Source: Sulfurimonas denitrificans DSM 1251 (lineage in GTDB: Bacteria > Campylobacterota > Campylobacteria > Campylobacterales > Sulfurimonadaceae). Taken from it: a DNA stretch of 64,000 nt. This document shows positions 9,342-17,847 of the stretch, piece after piece. A program made the translations under genes and the position numbers. Under the pieces are notes generated by a model, which was not told the origin of the DNA, did not search any database, and was given only the letters and a program-made list of their open reading frames with translations. How positions within the stretch are numbered: the first letter of the stretch is position 1; each line of letters opens with the position of its first letter. The stretch is taken from positions 372,001 through 436,000 of the forward strand of contig NC_007575.1 of the NCBI RefSeq assembly GCF_000012965.1, written 5' to 3'.

Positions 9342-9359
9342 TGGTATAATTCCTTCATG
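9342..9359 (+). promoter_or_regulatory. Extended -10 promoter for alr; predicted leaderless transcript
   Basis: TG-G-TATAAT at 9342-9350 is a perfect extended -10 element. The alr ATG is at 9357, six bases after the box, so the mRNA would start at or next to the A of the ATG. There is no Shine-Dalgarno before alr. Confidence 0.6.
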
Positions 9360-10373
9360 GCTACAATAATTTTAAATAAAAACAATTTTTTTAATAATCT
9401 CGACATTATCGCTAAATATAGCAAAAGTGTAGATAAAATCGCACTTGTTTTAAAAGACAATGCTTATGGGCATGGGCTTGTTGAAATGTCCTCTATGGCA
9501 AAAGAGTATGGCATCAAAAGGGCAGTTGTTAGAACTCATAGAGAAGCAGAGATAGCAGAGAGTTTTTTTAGTTATATCTTAGTACTTGGCGACATTCCAA
9601 CAATGGTCTCTAAAACTATCAGATATACGATAAACGACTTAGAGAGTATTGATAAATTTCCAAAAGAGACACGAGTAGAGCTGAAAATAGACAGTGGCAT
9701 GCATAGAAACGGCATAGCAATAGATGAAATAGAAGAGGCGTTTATAAAAATAAAAGCAAGAGGGCTACTCTTAGAGGGGCTCTTTACCCATCATAGAAGT
9801 GCCGACGAGCTTACAAGTGAGTGGTTTTGGCAAAAAAAGAACTTTGAAGATGCAAAAAGAATAGCAAAAGAGTTAGCCATAAAGTATGGCTTTGCTCCTC
9901 TTAGATTTCACTCCTCAAACTCTGCAGCACTATTTCGCAATGCTTCATTTGATGAAGATATGGCAAGAGTTGGGATTGCAGCTTATGGATGTATGACGCT
10001 TCCCAAACCACTACATGTAGATGGGTTTAAGCCAGTTTTATCGCTTTGGGCAAAAAAGCTCTCATCAAGAAAACTGAAGAGTCATCAAAGAGTGGGTTAT
10101 GGCGGAGATGGAGAAATTTTATCTGATGGTGTTGTGAGTAATTATGATTTTGGTTATGGAGAGGGCTTTTTAAGAGTCTGCGCAAATGGCTATAAAACAC
10201 CAGAGGGCATAGAACTCATTGGTAGAATCTCTATGGATAATAGCTCATTTCTAAGCTCAAAAGATAAACTGCTTATCTTCGATAGTGCGCTACATGTAGC
10301 AACTTACGCTTCAACTATAAGTTATGAAGTGCTGACTTCGCTTAAACCAGAGATAAAAAGAGAGATTTTTTAA
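9357..10373 (+). CDS. alr: Alanine racemase
   Basis: PLP enzyme interconverting L- and D-alanine for peptidoglycan. The start ATG at 9357 gives 338 residues beginning MATIILNKNNFF. The PLP lysine is in VLKDNAYGHG (K33), and the C-terminal domain holds RVGYGGDGE and GRISMDNSSF, matching the family's YG and MD signatures. It is slightly shorter than the usual 350-370. Its last four bases overlap the convergent GGDEF/EAL gene. An open frame extends upstream to 9207, but that part is antisense to agmatine deiminase and lacks family similarity. Confidence 0.93.
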   Translation: MATIILNKNNFFNNLDIIAKYSKSVDKIALVLKDNAYGHGLVEMSSMAKEYGIKRAVVRTHREAEIAESFFSYILVLGDIPTMVSKTIRYTINDLESIDKFPKETRVELKIDSGMHRNGIAIDEIEEAFIKIKARGLLLEGLFTHHRSADELTSEWFWQKKNFEDAKRIAKELAIKYGFAPLRFHSSNSAALFRNASFDEDMARVGIAAYGCMTLPKPLHVDGFKPVLSLWAKKLSSRKLKSHQRVGYGGDGEILSDGVVSNYDFGYGEGFLRVCANGYKTPEGIELIGRISMDNSSFLSSKDKLLIFDSALHVATYASTISYEVLTSLKPEIKREIF

Positions 10374-12352
10374 ACGCTAAAATTCTCACAAAGCTTATTG
10401 CTGGGTTTTCCGATATAGTAACCTTGAATAAAATCTATACCCATTTTTTCTAAAATCTCAAGAGACTCTCTATCTTCTACAAATTCAGCGATTGTTTTTA
10501 AGCCAAGATTAGAAGCAAAGTTAACTATGGTTTTTATGATAACTCTTGAGCTTTCATCTGTTGTTATATACTTTACCAAGGAAGCATCAATTTTAAGACA
10601 GTCAACATTTAGCTCAAAGACCTGTGAAAAGTTTGAATAGCCACTTCCAAAATCATCAATAGCTATTTTTGATCCATATTTTTTAACCTCTTTTATAAAA
10701 CTTTTCATCTCTTGATAGTTCTCTATTTTATGGCTCTCTAAAATTTCAAAAACAACTCTTTGAGGCTCTGGAAATTCTCTAAGTTTTGAGAGTATAAATT
10801 TAAGTACCTCTTGGTTTTGAATATCTAGTATCGATAGATTTATTGAAAATTCATACTCTTTGTCTTTAAAAAACTCAAATGATTTTAGTATCATGGCTTT
10901 TGTTATCTCAGGATAGAGCTTTGATTTTATAGCGATATCCAAGAAAGCAAAAGGAGCAATAACGCTTCCATCCTCTCTAACTATTCTTGCTAATGCTTCA
11001 TACTTCTCTATTTTTTTGCTTCTTGTATTGTAGATAGGCTGAAAGTATGGAGTTATTTGATTTTTGGCGATAGCCTCTTTTAGGATTAAAAGAGCGTCCA
11101 TATTTTTTGTTATCTGCTCTTTTGCATTGAGTGAATCTTTGTAGATTACAACACTCTTTGCAGTACTCTTAGCTGCTTGGAGAGCTGTATTTGCCTTTAT
11201 AAGAAGAGGGTCTTTGTTCGATGAGATTCCACAACTAAAAGAGATAAATATAGATTGCTCATCAATGCTGAATTTCGTCTCGTTTATTGTTTCAAGAAGA
11301 GTTTTTATTGTCTTATGAAAGTTATCTTCATCAAACTTATCTGTTACAAAAATAGCAAATTCATCATTTGGAAGTTTGTAAATAGAGCCTAAATCAGTGC
11401 AAAAATTTCGTATTCTTTGAGAGACTTGTATTAAAATTTCATCACCGATTGCATAACCATATAAATCATTTATGTCTTTAAAAGCGTCAATGTTTACAAG
11501 TGCTAAGTGCCTATGTTTTTTATCCATTGATAGTTCAATATCTTCTATGAGTTTTAATCTGTTTGGTAGTTTTGTAAGCCTATCTTGAAAAAGAGAGCTC
11601 TTAAACTCGAGAGTCTTCTGCTCAATCTTTTTCTCAAGTGTTTCATTGACTTTTTTAGAGAACCTAATGAGGTAAATTATAGCAATAAAAAGAAGTAAAA
11701 AAAGTATCAAATCATATAGAGCAGATTTAAAAAAGCCCTTGAAAAAGTAGTTACTTAGCTCTTTTTTTGGAATTTTAATACTTACAATGCCGCGTACCTC
11801 GCCAAGATTATAGTCATAAGAGTTCTCATAACTCTGTTGTATATAAGAGGGTGCATCATTTTTTGCACCATGACACTTCAAGCAAACAGGAGTAATTTTT
11901 AAAACAGTTGCATATTGATAAAAATTAGGATTTTTAGAGTTGAAATAGTAATCTTCATTTGAATTTGCCTTGAAAAAGTTTATAGCTTCAAGCTCATCTC
12001 TATCGGCAGAATTTTTACTGTTTCTAGCGCGATCAGAGACGGTTGAGAGAGTGATTTTAAGTGGATTATTTTGTGAAAACGCTTTTGATATATGGTAAGA
12101 ACTATAAGCTGGAAGTGCCGAGAGAGTTTTTTGGTTAATATCTATAGTACCATTTAGAAAAAGATTTTGGTAGTAGTTTCTGTTTTCAATAACATAACTG
12201 TTTAAAACCTCTGCCTCTTTTTTTGCAAAATCAGCTTCTTTCTCTTTTGTTTCAAAATATATATATATTATTTTACCTGTTCCAATTATAAGAAAGAGTA
12301 TAGGGATAATTTTTAAAAATTTACTGTTTAAACTATACACAATCTTCCTCAA
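10370..12352 (-). CDS. c-heme periplasmic sensor with degenerate GGDEF and intact EAL domains
   Basis: A 660-residue inner-membrane signalling protein. An N-terminal helix (about 13-32) and a second (about 210-230) flank a periplasmic domain with a c-type heme motif C157-L-K-C160-H161, typical of DUF3365/Tll0287-like sensors. The cytoplasmic part has a GGDEF domain (about 255-405) in which the signature reads LPNDEF at 327-332, so both glycines are lost and cyclase activity is unlikely. The EAL domain (about 420-655) keeps EAL (E452), NLS, FEILES, DDFGSGYS and GYYIGKP. I infer a cyclic-di-GMP phosphodiesterase tuned by redox state or a gas such as NO. Confidence 0.88.
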   Translation of the reverse strand: MRKIVYSLNSKFLKIIPILFLIIGTGKIIYIYFETKEKEADFAKKEAEVLNSYVIENRNYYQNLFLNGTIDINQKTLSALPAYSSYHISKAFSQNNPLKITLSTVSDRARNSKNSADRDELEAINFFKANSNEDYYFNSKNPNFYQYATVLKITPVCLKCHGAKNDAPSYIQQSYENSYDYNLGEVRGIVSIKIPKKELSNYFFKGFFKSALYDLILFLLLFIAIIYLIRFSKKVNETLEKKIEQKTLEFKSSLFQDRLTKLPNRLKLIEDIELSMDKKHRHLALVNIDAFKDINDLYGYAIGDEILIQVSQRIRNFCTDLGSIYKLPNDEFAIFVTDKFDEDNFHKTIKTLLETINETKFSIDEQSIFISFSCGISSNKDPLLIKANTALQAAKSTAKSVVIYKDSLNAKEQITKNMDALLILKEAIAKNQITPYFQPIYNTRSKKIEKYEALARIVREDGSVIAPFAFLDIAIKSKLYPEITKAMILKSFEFFKDKEYEFSINLSILDIQNQEVLKFILSKLREFPEPQRVVFEILESHKIENYQEMKSFIKEVKKYGSKIAIDDFGSGYSNFSQVFELNVDCLKIDASLVKYITTDESSRVIIKTIVNFASNLGLKTIAEFVEDRESLEILEKMGIDFIQGYYIGKPSNKLCENFSV

Positions 12353-12419
12353 GATAAAAATTAATTCTCAATTGTAACAAAAAAAACATCTTCTTTATAT
12401 AAATGTGATTTGATTGTCT

Positions 12420-12812
12420 CTAGGAGGTTATTTTTATTATGGCATTTGGAAATATCACGCCATCTACTCCAAGAAGCCCCAACTCTTCTATTTCAGCTTC
12501 GCTAGTTACAAATACCAATATTTTTGCATCAAAGAGATAGTTTTCAGCTATATTTTGAGCTGTTTTTGCCAACTCTTTTTCAACAACTATATAGAGCACG
12601 CCAAAAGATGAGGCATAGAGAAGCTCGGTAATATTTCTTACATGTAAAGCCATAGGGATAAGAGTGCTAGAGGCAAAAGAGATAATATCTAAATTTTTTT
12701 CACTAAATTCAAGATAGATAGTTGAAGATGGCGGAGTATTGTCTATGGATTCAATGCTGTTAATATGGTAAAAACTCTGGCTTTGTATAAATCTATGACC
12801 AAAAAATATCAT
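12420..12812 (-). CDS. Conserved hypothetical protein coupled to rsmG cluster
   Basis: A 130-residue protein starting [10 protein letters not shown] at 12812; its ATG overlaps the TGA of the upstream gene as ATGA, which decides this start over an in-frame codon at 12830. It looks soluble, with alternating beta and helix elements and a C-terminal segment GLLGVDGVIFPNAII reminiscent of a phosphate-binding barrel edge, but no family is certain. It is third in the coupled set rsmG, PP0621-like, this gene. Confidence 0.7.
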   Translation of the reverse strand: MIFFGHRFIQSQSFYHINSIESIDNTPPSSTIYLEFSEKNLDIISFASSTLIPMALHVRNITELLYASSFGVLYIVVEKELAKTAQNIAENYLFDAKILVFVTSEAEIEELGLLGVDGVIFPNAIIKITS

Positions 12813-13033
12813 TTTATGCTCTCTAAACACTCTCTTGAGCAGTAGTATTTGCCACCGCTGATTAATGAATCTTCAAGTGAGCAATATATTTTACATGTTG
12901 CGCACTCAACCATATCGTTACTTTTTTGTTCATCTTTTTTATTTGCTGATTTTTCAACTTGAGGTTTTTTCTTTATAAATTTAAAATATATAAAAGCAAT
13001 AACGCCCACAACAAGCAAAATTTTAAGTATCAT
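12809..13033 (-). CDS. PP0621-family membrane-anchored zinc-ribbon protein
   Basis: A 74-residue protein with an N-terminal membrane helix (about 2-18), a basic linker rich in lysine and a C-terminal cysteine cluster C-x2-C (CATC), then CS and CSREC, suited to bind one zinc. It overlaps rsmG upstream by four bases and the next gene by four bases, so all three are probably translated in a coupled way. Function is not known for the family. Confidence 0.8.
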
Positions 13034-13611
13034 AAAGTCTCTCCAATGAGAAGATAGTGCCTATTTTCTCTTTTTATTATCTTATATTTTAGGTCTTTAT
13101 TAACTTCATCGTAAACTCTCTCGCCTTTAAAAAAAAGGAGTTTCGAGTCCTTATTGCGGAAGCCTTTACTTAATTCAAGAAGCATGTTGGTATCTATAAC
13201 TGCCCTTGAAGTTACTATTTCAAAGATTTCACTAGGCATATCTTGAACTCTTTTTTGGACAACTTTAACATTACTAAGCCCAAGATCAGCTTTTATAAAC
13301 TGTAAGAAACTTGCTCTCTTTGCTAAAGGCTCCACAAGGGTAACTTCAGTCTCTGGTAGTCCCATAGCTAAAATTAATCCTGGAAAACCAGCTCCCGTAC
13401 CAATATCTAAGAGATTTTTACATTTTGGTAAAAAAGTGATTGGGTAAATTGCATCATAAATGAACTCATCAATCGTATTTTCATCTTTTGCACCTGTTAA
13501 GTTATGAATCTTGTTCCATTTAAAGAGGTGCTCTTTAAATTTTTGTATATGATGAAAAAATGTGTCTGGTAACTCGGTATCAAGTTCCAACAGAGCAGTT
13601 TTCAAGTTCAA
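13030..13611 (-). CDS. rsmG: 16S rRNA (guanine527-N7)-methyltransferase RsmG
   Basis: Methylates G527 of 16S rRNA using S-adenosylmethionine. The 193 residues include the Rossmann SAM motif [17 protein letters not shown] near 65-81 and the VTSRAV motif near 130, as in GidB proteins. It is first of three overlapping genes. A 33-bp gap separates it from ribA upstream on the same strand, so ribA may be in the same unit. Confidence 0.95.
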
Positions 13612-13644
13612 ATTTTTTCCTTCTTTAGAGTTACATGTTAGAGC

Positions 13645-14208
13645 TTAAAGCAGATGCCCCATGCTCTCTTTTTTTACATTTAAGTAGCCTTCATTGTGAG
13701 GATTTGACTTCATTATGATGGGAACACGCTCTACAATATCTATACCGCTAAGTGAGAGAACTTTTTTTGGGTTATTTGTGAGAAGCTTTATCCTCTTTAT
13801 CCCAAAATGCTCAAGTATAAAAGGAACAATCTCATAAGTTCTCTCATCCGCATCAAAGCCTAACTGATGATTTGCTTCTATGGTGTTTAGCCCTTGGTCT
13901 TGAAGAGCATAAGCGTTTATCTTGTTTAAGAGCCCGATATTTCGCCCCTCTTGTCTTAGGTAAATCACCATGCCATTTGTTTTTGAAGCAAGCATAAGAG
14001 CATGTTCTAGCTGATCTCTACAATCACACTTCAAACTCCCCATCGCATCCCCAGTCAAGCACTCAGAGTGAACTCTAACTATGGGAATCTCATCAATAGG
14101 CTCTTTAAAAATAACTAGATGTTCTTTGCAACCAACTTTAAAAACTTTGACTTTAAAATCGCCAAACCTTGAGGGTAAATTTGCTACTTCAGAGATCTCA
14201 ATATTCAA
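13645..14208 (-). CDS. ribA: GTP cyclohydrolase II
   Basis: First step of riboflavin synthesis: GTP to the 2,5-diaminopyrimidinone phosphate plus formate and pyrophosphate. The 187 residues are a stand-alone RibA without a fused RibB. Zinc cysteines lie in CLTGDAMGSLKCDCRDQ (about 51-67), and the catalytic RQEGRNIGL lies near 100. The start is TTG at 14208, supported by AGGA seven bases upstream; no better ATG exists. It diverges from hemB over about 70 bp of A+T-rich DNA with candidate -10 boxes both ways. ribH lies elsewhere at 27966. Confidence 0.94.
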   Translation of the reverse strand: MNIEISEVANLPSRFGDFKVKVFKVGCKEHLVIFKEPIDEIPIVRVHSECLTGDAMGSLKCDCRDQLEHALMLASKTNGMVIYLRQEGRNIGLLNKINAYALQDQGLNTIEANHQLGFDADERTYEIVPFILEHFGIKRIKLLTNNPKKVLSLSGIDIVERVPIIMKSNPHNEGYLNVKKESMGHLL

Positions 14209-14281
14209 TAAATTGTCCTAACTTTAACTTTAAAAAGGTAAAATATTTTTTTAAAAATTATAGCTAAAAAAAGGTTTAATA

Positions 14282-15253
14282 ATGTTTCAAAGATTTCGCA
14301 GAACTCGCTTAAATAGTCATCTTCGTTCACTAGTGCGTGAGACAAATGTAAGTGTAGATGATTTTATTTATCCGCTTTTTGTGCGCTCTGGGGAGGGCAT
14401 AAAAACAGAAGTCTCATCAATGCCGGGGGTGTTTCAAATGAGTATAGATGAGGTTTTAAAAGAGTGCGAAGATCTTAAAAAACTAGGACTTTACTCAATC
14501 ATTCTCTTTGGAATACCTGATGTAAAAGACTCCATAGGGTCTGATTCTTTATGCGAACATGGGATTATTGCAAAGGCTATACGTGCCATAAAAAAGGCTC
14601 ATCCTGAGATGTTTGTAGTAACGGACTTATGTTTTTGTGAATACACAGATCATGGACACTGCGGAATCATTGATGAAAAAAAACAAACAGTAAATAATGA
14701 TGCAACTCTTGAAATATCTGCTCAACAAGCGATAGTTCATGCAAAAGCTGGAGCAGATATGATAGCACCATCAGGTATGATGGATGGCATAATAATAACA
14801 CTTAGAGAAGCACTTGATGGAGCAGGGTATGAAAATCTCCCTATCATGAGCTACTCTACAAAGTTTGCTTCAGGATATTATGGTCCATTTCGTGAGGTAG
14901 CAGAATCAACCCCAAGTTTTGGAGACCGTGCTTCATATCAGATGGACCCAGCAAATAGAAGAGAAGCTATTGCTGAGAGTATCTCTGATGAGGCTCAAGG
15001 GGCAGATATTTTGATGGTAAAACCAGCTCTTGCATACTTGGATATAGTAAGAGAGATAAAAGATGCAACATCGCTTCCTATGGCTGTTTATAACGTAAGT
15101 GGTGAGTATGCCATGATAAAATTTGCAGGTATGCAGGGATTAATTGATTATGACAGAGTTGTGATGGAGACAATGGTTAGTTTTAAGAGAGCAGGTGCGG
15201 ATATTATAATCTCTTATCATGCAAAAGAGGTTGCAAGGATGTTACAAAAGTAA
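14282..15253 (+). CDS. hemB: Delta-aminolevulinic acid dehydratase (porphobilinogen synthase)
   Basis: Condenses two 5-aminolevulinate molecules to porphobilinogen in tetrapyrrole synthesis. The 323 residues have metal-binding cysteines in [12 protein letters not shown] (about 118-129), and Schiff-base lysines in [14 protein letters not shown] (near 195) and VKPALAYLD (near 248). AAAAAGG precedes the ATG by seven bases. Other haem genes in this window are hemD (52115) and hemJ (19281). Confidence 0.96.
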   Translation: MFQRFRRTRLNSHLRSLVRETNVSVDDFIYPLFVRSGEGIKTEVSSMPGVFQMSIDEVLKECEDLKKLGLYSIILFGIPDVKDSIGSDSLCEHGIIAKAIRAIKKAHPEMFVVTDLCFCEYTDHGHCGIIDEKKQTVNNDATLEISAQQAIVHAKAGADMIAPSGMMDGIIITLREALDGAGYENLPIMSYSTKFASGYYGPFREVAESTPSFGDRASYQMDPANRREAIAESISDEAQGADILMVKPALAYLDIVREIKDATSLPMAVYNVSGEYAMIKFAGMQGLIDYDRVVMETMVSFKRAGADIIISYHAKEVARMLQK

Positions 15254-15353
15254 CCTTTTTGCTATTGGTTATGTTCTACATGTAGCTTATAGAAGCATAC
15301 TTAAAGAGAATTATTATAAACTTAATGCTTATTTTATATTTTTGGGGAAACTA

Positions 15354-16280
15354 TTGAGACACTTTTTAACGCTGAGAGACTTTAGCAAAGATGAGATTTT
15401 AGAGATTATAAATATAGGTTTAGAGATAAAGAAGAGCCTAAAGAGTGCTGTTTGTAAGCACGAACTAAAAAATCAGACATTAGCCATGATATTTGAAAAA
15501 AGCTCAACAAGAACTCGTGTTAGTTTTGAGACAGGGATGTTTCAGCTCGGCGGACATGCGCTATTTTTATCAAACAGAGATATTCATTTGGGCAGAGGTG
15601 AGCCAGTCAAAGACACAGCTAGAGTTATTTCAGGCATGTGCGATATGATTATGATTAGAACGTTTGAGCACTCACGCATCGAAGAGTTTGCCTCTTATTC
15701 AAAAGTTCCAGTAATTAATGGGCTTACCGACTCATATCATCCTGTTCAACTCTTAGCTGATTATATGACTTTGGTTGAGTATGGTATGGAAAAAAACATT
15801 ATCGCTGCTTACGTGGGTGATGGGAATAACATGACTCACTCATGGATGATGTTAGCTGCAAAGTTAGGCTTTGAACTCAGAGTTGCTACTCCAAAAGGGT
15901 ATGAAGTTGATGAAAAAATACTTCAAGAAGCTCTTCTAATCGCAAAAGAGAGCGGAGCAGTTATAAAAGTCACAAATGACCCCTCAGAGGCTGTAAAAGG
16001 GGCAACAGTAGTTACAACTGATACTTGGACTTCTATGGGACAAGAGGAAGAGAAAGAGGCTCGTATTAGAATATTTAACGGCTTTATGGTTGATGAGAAA
16101 ATGATGTCACAAGCAGCGAGTAATGCAAAGTTTCTTCACTGCCTCCCCGCTTATAGAGGACTAGAGGTTAGTGAAGAGGTTTTTGAAAAACACTCTGAGA
16201 TAATTTTTAATGAAGCAGAGAATAGACTTCATGCCCAAAAAGGGCTGATGGTCTGGCTGGATAAACAGAGGAATATATAG
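15354..16280 (+). CDS. argF: Ornithine carbamoyltransferase
   Basis: Forms citrulline from ornithine and carbamoyl phosphate in arginine synthesis. The start is TTG at 15354, with GGGGA seven bases upstream, giving 308 residues (family about 305-315). An open frame runs upstream to 15219 but does not resemble the family and overlaps hemB. Motifs are [10 protein letters not shown] (carbamoyl phosphate loop), [12 protein letters not shown] (usually HPxQ) and [11 protein letters not shown] near the C-terminus. A 10-bp inverted repeat overlaps its 3' end. Confidence 0.95.
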
Positions 16281-16297
16281 TCTTTGTTCTGTTTATC
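16260..16297. repeat. Perfect 10-bp inverted repeat across the end of argF
   Basis: GATAAACAGA at 16260-16269 is exactly repeated in inverse at 16288-16297 with an 18-base loop. It spans the last codons and stop of argF and lies just before the convergent toxin gene's end. It may be a terminator without a T-tract or a boundary of the inserted toxin-antitoxin patch. Confidence 0.6.
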
Positions 16298-16309
16298 GCC
16301 TCTAATGGT

Positions 16310-16561
16310 TTAGTACGCTTCTTTTCTATGGGCAATTCTAATTATAGAAATAACTAAAAGGTTGTTTTCTTTTAAATAGATAATATGGTAATTGCCTGCC
16401 CGTTTTCTAAACTTACCTTTATGCTTGCCCTTCAACTGTTTATCATTAGTAAAGTTTCCGCTTTGCAAATCTAAAATTTTGGATGAAACGAGTAGTTGAA
16501 TTTGCCTCTCAAGTTTTAAAAACTCCCGCTCGGCATCTTTGTCGAAGGCGATGCTATACAT
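16310..16561 (-). CDS. ParE/RelE-superfamily toxin
   Basis: An 83-residue compact basic protein, MYSIAFDKDAEREFLKL at the start, then KQLKGKHKGKFRKRAGNYHIIYL and a C-terminal RIAHRKEAY. The RAGNYHIIY and IAHRKEAY segments match RelE/YafQ/ParE plasmid-stabilisation toxins, which act as mRNA-cleaving or gyrase-poisoning proteins. ATG at 16561 overlaps the antitoxin stop by eight bases. RelE-like cleavage versus ParE-like gyrase action cannot be decided from sequence. Confidence 0.85.
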   Translation of the reverse strand: MYSIAFDKDAEREFLKLERQIQLLVSSKILDLQSGNFTNDKQLKGKHKGKFRKRAGNYHIIYLKENNLLVISIIRIAHRKEAY

Positions 16562-16784
16562 CAATACCGGCTTTTTTAAATACTTCTGCTAGAGGTACAA
16601 CCGTGGTCTTTCCTGCCTTTAAGTCGTCTATTCTTTTATCGGCAATCATTTCATCTAACTTATCAAAGTATAATTCAATGGCTTTTTCAATCAAACTCGT
16701 TCTCGTCTTGTCCAGTTCTTGCGCATATTCATCTAATGTTTTAACAATGTCTTTTTCGAGTCTTATATTTATCGCTTGTTTCAT
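16554..16784 (-). CDS. Ribbon-helix-helix antitoxin
   Basis: A 76-residue CopG/RelB-like antitoxin. The N-terminal ribbon-helix-helix (INIRLEKDIVKTLDEYAQELDK split over residues 5-26, then RTSLIEKAIELYFD) binds DNA; the C-terminal part (about 45-76) would wrap the toxin. It comes first in the operon, as usual. A palindrome over its -10 box offers an operator for autorepression. Confidence 0.85.
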   Translation of the reverse strand: MKQAINIRLEKDIVKTLDEYAQELDKTRTSLIEKAIELYFDKLDEMIADKRIDDLKAGKTTVVPLAEVFKKAGIDV

Positions 16785-16810
16785 ACATATACCTCATTTT
16801 ATTTCGTATA

Positions 16811-16844
16811 TACAATTGTAGTGCATAAATGATTGTTTTGTCAA
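16811..16844 (-). promoter_or_regulatory. Sigma-70 promoter and palindromic operator of the toxin-antitoxin operon
   Basis: On the minus strand TTGACA (16844-16839) and TACAAT (16820-16815) are separated by 18 bases, a near-consensus housekeeping promoter. The perfect palindrome TACAATTGTA at 16811-16820 covers the -10 box and suits a dimeric ribbon-helix-helix repressor. Other promoters in this window rely on an extended -10 and have no clear -35. Confidence 0.6.
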
Positions 16845-17162
16845 GTGCATGTATTAGTCCATAACATTTGGCACTGAGGAGTTGCTCCTTTGATTTTTTA
16901 AAATCAATACCATATTTTCATAGTATTTAAATCTATCAAAGTTGATAAGTTAAGTTGTAAAAAAATGGAGATAATTCACAGTGTAGCTTAATGTATAATG
17001 TGTGTAGGTGTCACATCTAGAGATAGATTGTTTATCATAAAAATAAATTGCCAAATTTTCTTTTCCTCTCATAAAGATATTTTAGCTTAGCATGTCATGT
17101 GTATTCACCTCGCAGAGGTGAAAGGATAAATTGTAACGATAGTAGGTCGTATTGATATGCAT
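16845..17162. other. Non-coding stretch between toxin-antitoxin operon and orphan gene
   Basis: No open frame with gene character was seen. It holds a short GGAG-ttg-CTCC hairpin near 16876 and a perfect 8-bp stem TTCACCTC-gca-GAGGTGAA at 17104-17122, neither followed by a T-tract. Composition is A+T-rich. It looks like old inserted or decayed DNA. Confidence 0.4.
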
Positions 17163-17792
17163 TTATGATTGTTTATTTGTTGGACTCTGTTCCAAGTATG
17201 TTGCCAAAGCTTCAAATCGGCGGTTCATTTCACCTGTAGGATCAACAAACATGTGTTGGAAGAAATTTCTTATATTTCCCGCAGTAATTTCTGTATTCAT
17301 TGGATTAAAACTCTGACCATTTGGAAGTTGGACTTCTTGCCCCTCCATGCCTGTGCGGGATAGAGCAATAAGATTCATCCCAGATGCTGCTTCATAATCC
17401 CCTTTGGCAACAAGCTCATTGTAAAGAGCTTTTTCACTTGATGTCAAAGTAGCCATCGTATTGACAAAGCCTCCGGCTTTTTGCTGATAGTCCAGTTCTT
17501 CTGCTGTGAGAGTCTGGTAATCTTTTGAGCTTATTTGTGATAGGCGTTTATCATTGGAATTAACAAATTCAATTTCTTCTCTTGTTCTCTCAACAGCAGG
17601 TTTAATTTTAATGGCATCAAGACGAGTTTTAATTTCCTGCTCTTTAGCAATTGCTTTTGCCTCATCTGAAATGGTCACTATGTCTGTTGTATTGTTGAAT
17701 CCAGACAAAGCTGTAGCACTATTTTCTTGACTAAAAAGCTGTTTTGTTGTACTGTATGTAGTGTATGCGTTGGCAGTGTTATTAATAGTCAT
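17163..17792 (-). CDS. Orphan hypothetical protein with DIVTISDEA motif
   Basis: A 209-residue, soluble, polar protein. The N-terminus is low-complexity and Thr/Asn-rich (MTINNTANAYTTYSTTKQL), then DIVTISDEAKAIAKEQE at about 37-53, and a helical remainder. The VTISxEA pattern resembles a short motif near the N-termini of many flagellar or envelope-related proteins of unknown role, as well as the FlgM-like VxLSxxA; that resemblance is weak. AAAAGGA precedes the ATG, and part of this ribosome site can pair in a TTTTAAAC/GTTTAAAA hairpin at 17803-17823. It sits in an accessory patch between argF and trpS. Confidence 0.7.
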   Translation of the reverse strand: MTINNTANAYTTYSTTKQLFSQENSATALSGFNNTTDIVTISDEAKAIAKEQEIKTRLDAIKIKPAVERTREEIEFVNSNDKRLSQISSKDYQTLTAEELDYQQKAGGFVNTMATLTSSEKALYNELVAKGDYEAASGMNLIALSRTGMEGQEVQLPNGQSFNPMNTEITAGNIRNFFQHMFVDPTGEMNRRFEALATYLEQSPTNKQS

Positions 17793-17847
17793 GCTTATTT
17801 CCTTTTAAACAAAAAGTTTAAAAATGCCAAGCAAACAATATGCCAAG

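Noticed and set aside
9207-9356. N-terminal extension of alr
   Set aside because: It lies antisense to agmatine deiminase and does not resemble alanine racemase; the -10 box next to 9357 supports the shorter start.
15219-15353. N-terminal extension of argF
   Set aside because: It overlaps hemB, lacks family similarity, and GGGGA supports the TTG at 15354.
17104-17122. Part of a CRISPR array or terminator
   Set aside because: A single 8-bp palindrome with no repeats of regular spacing and no T-tract.
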